64,000 nucleotides of DNA, from positions 96,908,005 to 96,972,004 of the forward strand of contig OZ026621.1 of NCBI GenBank assembly GCA_964020975.1. The letters are read 5' to 3'. The notes under the pieces are model-generated. The model did not search any database. It worked only from the letters and a program-made list of their open reading frames with translations, and was not told where the DNA came from. Source of the DNA: Hermodice carunculata. Its lineage: Eukaryota > Annelida > Polychaeta > Eunicida > Amphinomidae. Of the stretch, positions 63,021 through 64,000 are shown one piece after another (position 1 is the stretch's first letter; each line of letters starts with the position of its first letter). A program made the position numbers and the translations under genes.

Positions 63021-63279
63021 GAGTATAGTACAGAAACACATGACCCATATTCATAAATTTCAAACACAACAATGACAGCAAAGAGATTCCAGAGTTATTA
63101 AAGCATCAACATTCATCAACCAATACCAATGTGAAGAAACAAATTTCACTCCTGACTTGAGACAGGCAGTCACCCATAAAAGGCAACTGGTAAAAGGCAA
63201 CTGGTGGTTTTAAACCGGTCCTCTCAAACTTTGAAATATTCTTCATTAACTACAGACTATAGTGTTTCCAAAATGTATA
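63021..63279. repeat. Dispersed repeat X, copy 2
   Basis: Near-identical to 1,170-1,410 in the same orientation, with a short internal duplication of AAAAGGCAACTGGT. It lies between two pieces of a LINE relic. Confidence 0.85.
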
Positions 63280-63569
63280 GGCCAAACCACTAAAAACCCA
63301 AATTGTATTGCTTCTGCCAAAAATAAAAAGAGACCTGGTGGGCCTGTCAATTTTCAGTTCTCCTGACTTGTAAGTCAGCTGAGTTTACAGCGGAAGAAGA
63401 AAGTAGGCCAACATCAATTTTGTGATATTTATGAATCTGGAACATTATAAACAGACTCTACCGCCATTATACCTATGAGTCGAAGAACACAGCCCACAGC
63501 ACAACATAGCCAATGAAGTATTTATCAAATAGTACACAAAAAACATGACCCATGAGTGACCTCTCAATG

Positions 63570-63800
63570 TGCGAGATGGAAAGGTAACAAATCTACTAGG
63601 ATCACTGTTGTATAAGCCATAAGTTTCACAAAGATCACTAAATTCTCGAGGATCCTCAGGAGACTCTAGTTGAATTTCTTTGGTGGAAAGCTTAAGGCAA
63701 TGCCTCTGTACTGATTCCAAAACTTGAATGACTTTGTCTTGCTAGGGGCTCCAAGTGTTGGCCCCATACTCTAAAAACTGGTCAAAAAACATAACAAATG
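63570..63800 (-). mobile_element. LINE relic, RT thumb region
   Basis: The minus strand shows FDQFLEYGANTWSP, an in-frame stop, then KVIQVLESVQRHCLKLS and FSDLCETYGL. LEYG...W-x-P...LE-x-V-Q-R is the typical LINE RT thumb. Together with 62,845-63,010 it forms one degraded minus-strand LINE. Confidence 0.75.
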
Positions 63801-64000
63801 TTTAGACCAGGGAGACTCTACACTAAGACTCCTCAGAGTCGCTCTCATGCAGGCTACCCCTATAGCATTATATTAGCTTGTAGCACATAAGTCATATGCT
63901 TGTTGTTAACAATTAAAAAGGATATCAACGTAGGTAGACCAAATACCAATGGTACCAGTATCTTAAATGATTATAATTGTGTATTACAATTATAGCAATT

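Overview
This window looks like non-coding DNA of a repeat-rich animal genome, probably a marine invertebrate. The signs are AT-rich DNA with almost no long open frames, short exons with GT-AG borders, APE-type LINEs, a Penelope-like retroelement, TA- and TTAA-flanked MITEs, tRNA-headed repeats and many mini- and microsatellites. Core repeats with paired TGACCTTGA / TCAAGGTCA motifs are, from memory, common in molluscs, hemichordates and similar genomes. I cannot fix the phylum. There is no sign of a bacterium or virus.

Host gene: one cadherin-superfamily gene can be supported, on the minus strand across at least 40.9-62.6 kb. Three exons are good (62,534-62,608; 58,520-58,710; 40,919-41,008) and two are plausible (55,710-55,803; 53,971-54,019). 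They encode a first extracellular cadherin (EC) domain: the IPESVPVG start, an LDRE motif, and the calcium linker DVNDNPP. Splice phases of neighbouring exons agree, except that two routes out of the 58.5 kb exon are possible. The signal-peptide exon, the other EC repeats, the membrane segment and the tail were not found here. Most of 41-62 kb is therefore intron.

Layout: 1-15 kb is dominated by a tandem-core repeat family with a stem-loop at each end (1.4, 5.0, 7.9 and 14.1 kb), a large inverted duplication (5.76-6.5 / 10.3-11.2 kb), a 31-bp minisatellite and an 11.7-14.0 kb array of palindromes with G- and C-runs. At 16-23 kb lies a decayed but nearly complete LINE (ORF1 with SGNH-like and zinc-knuckle parts, APE endonuclease, RT) split by a 1.9-kb tandem-core element. 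At 24-29 kb are TTAA MITEs and satellites that appear to have grown from them. At 32.8-35.3 kb a Penelope-like element sits inside a LINE fragment, with a 13-bp target duplication. At 36.9-44.7 kb minisatellites surround the cadherin exon at 40.9 kb. At 45-54 kb are a perfect-TIR MITE, a tandem tRNA-headed repeat and two more tandem-core elements. At 60-64 kb are repeat fragments, a LINE relic and a second copy of a repeat first seen at 1.2 kb.

No gene in the window forms an operon or pathway with another. The interest lies in the cadherin gene model and in how mobile elements here carry, seed or interrupt satellite arrays.
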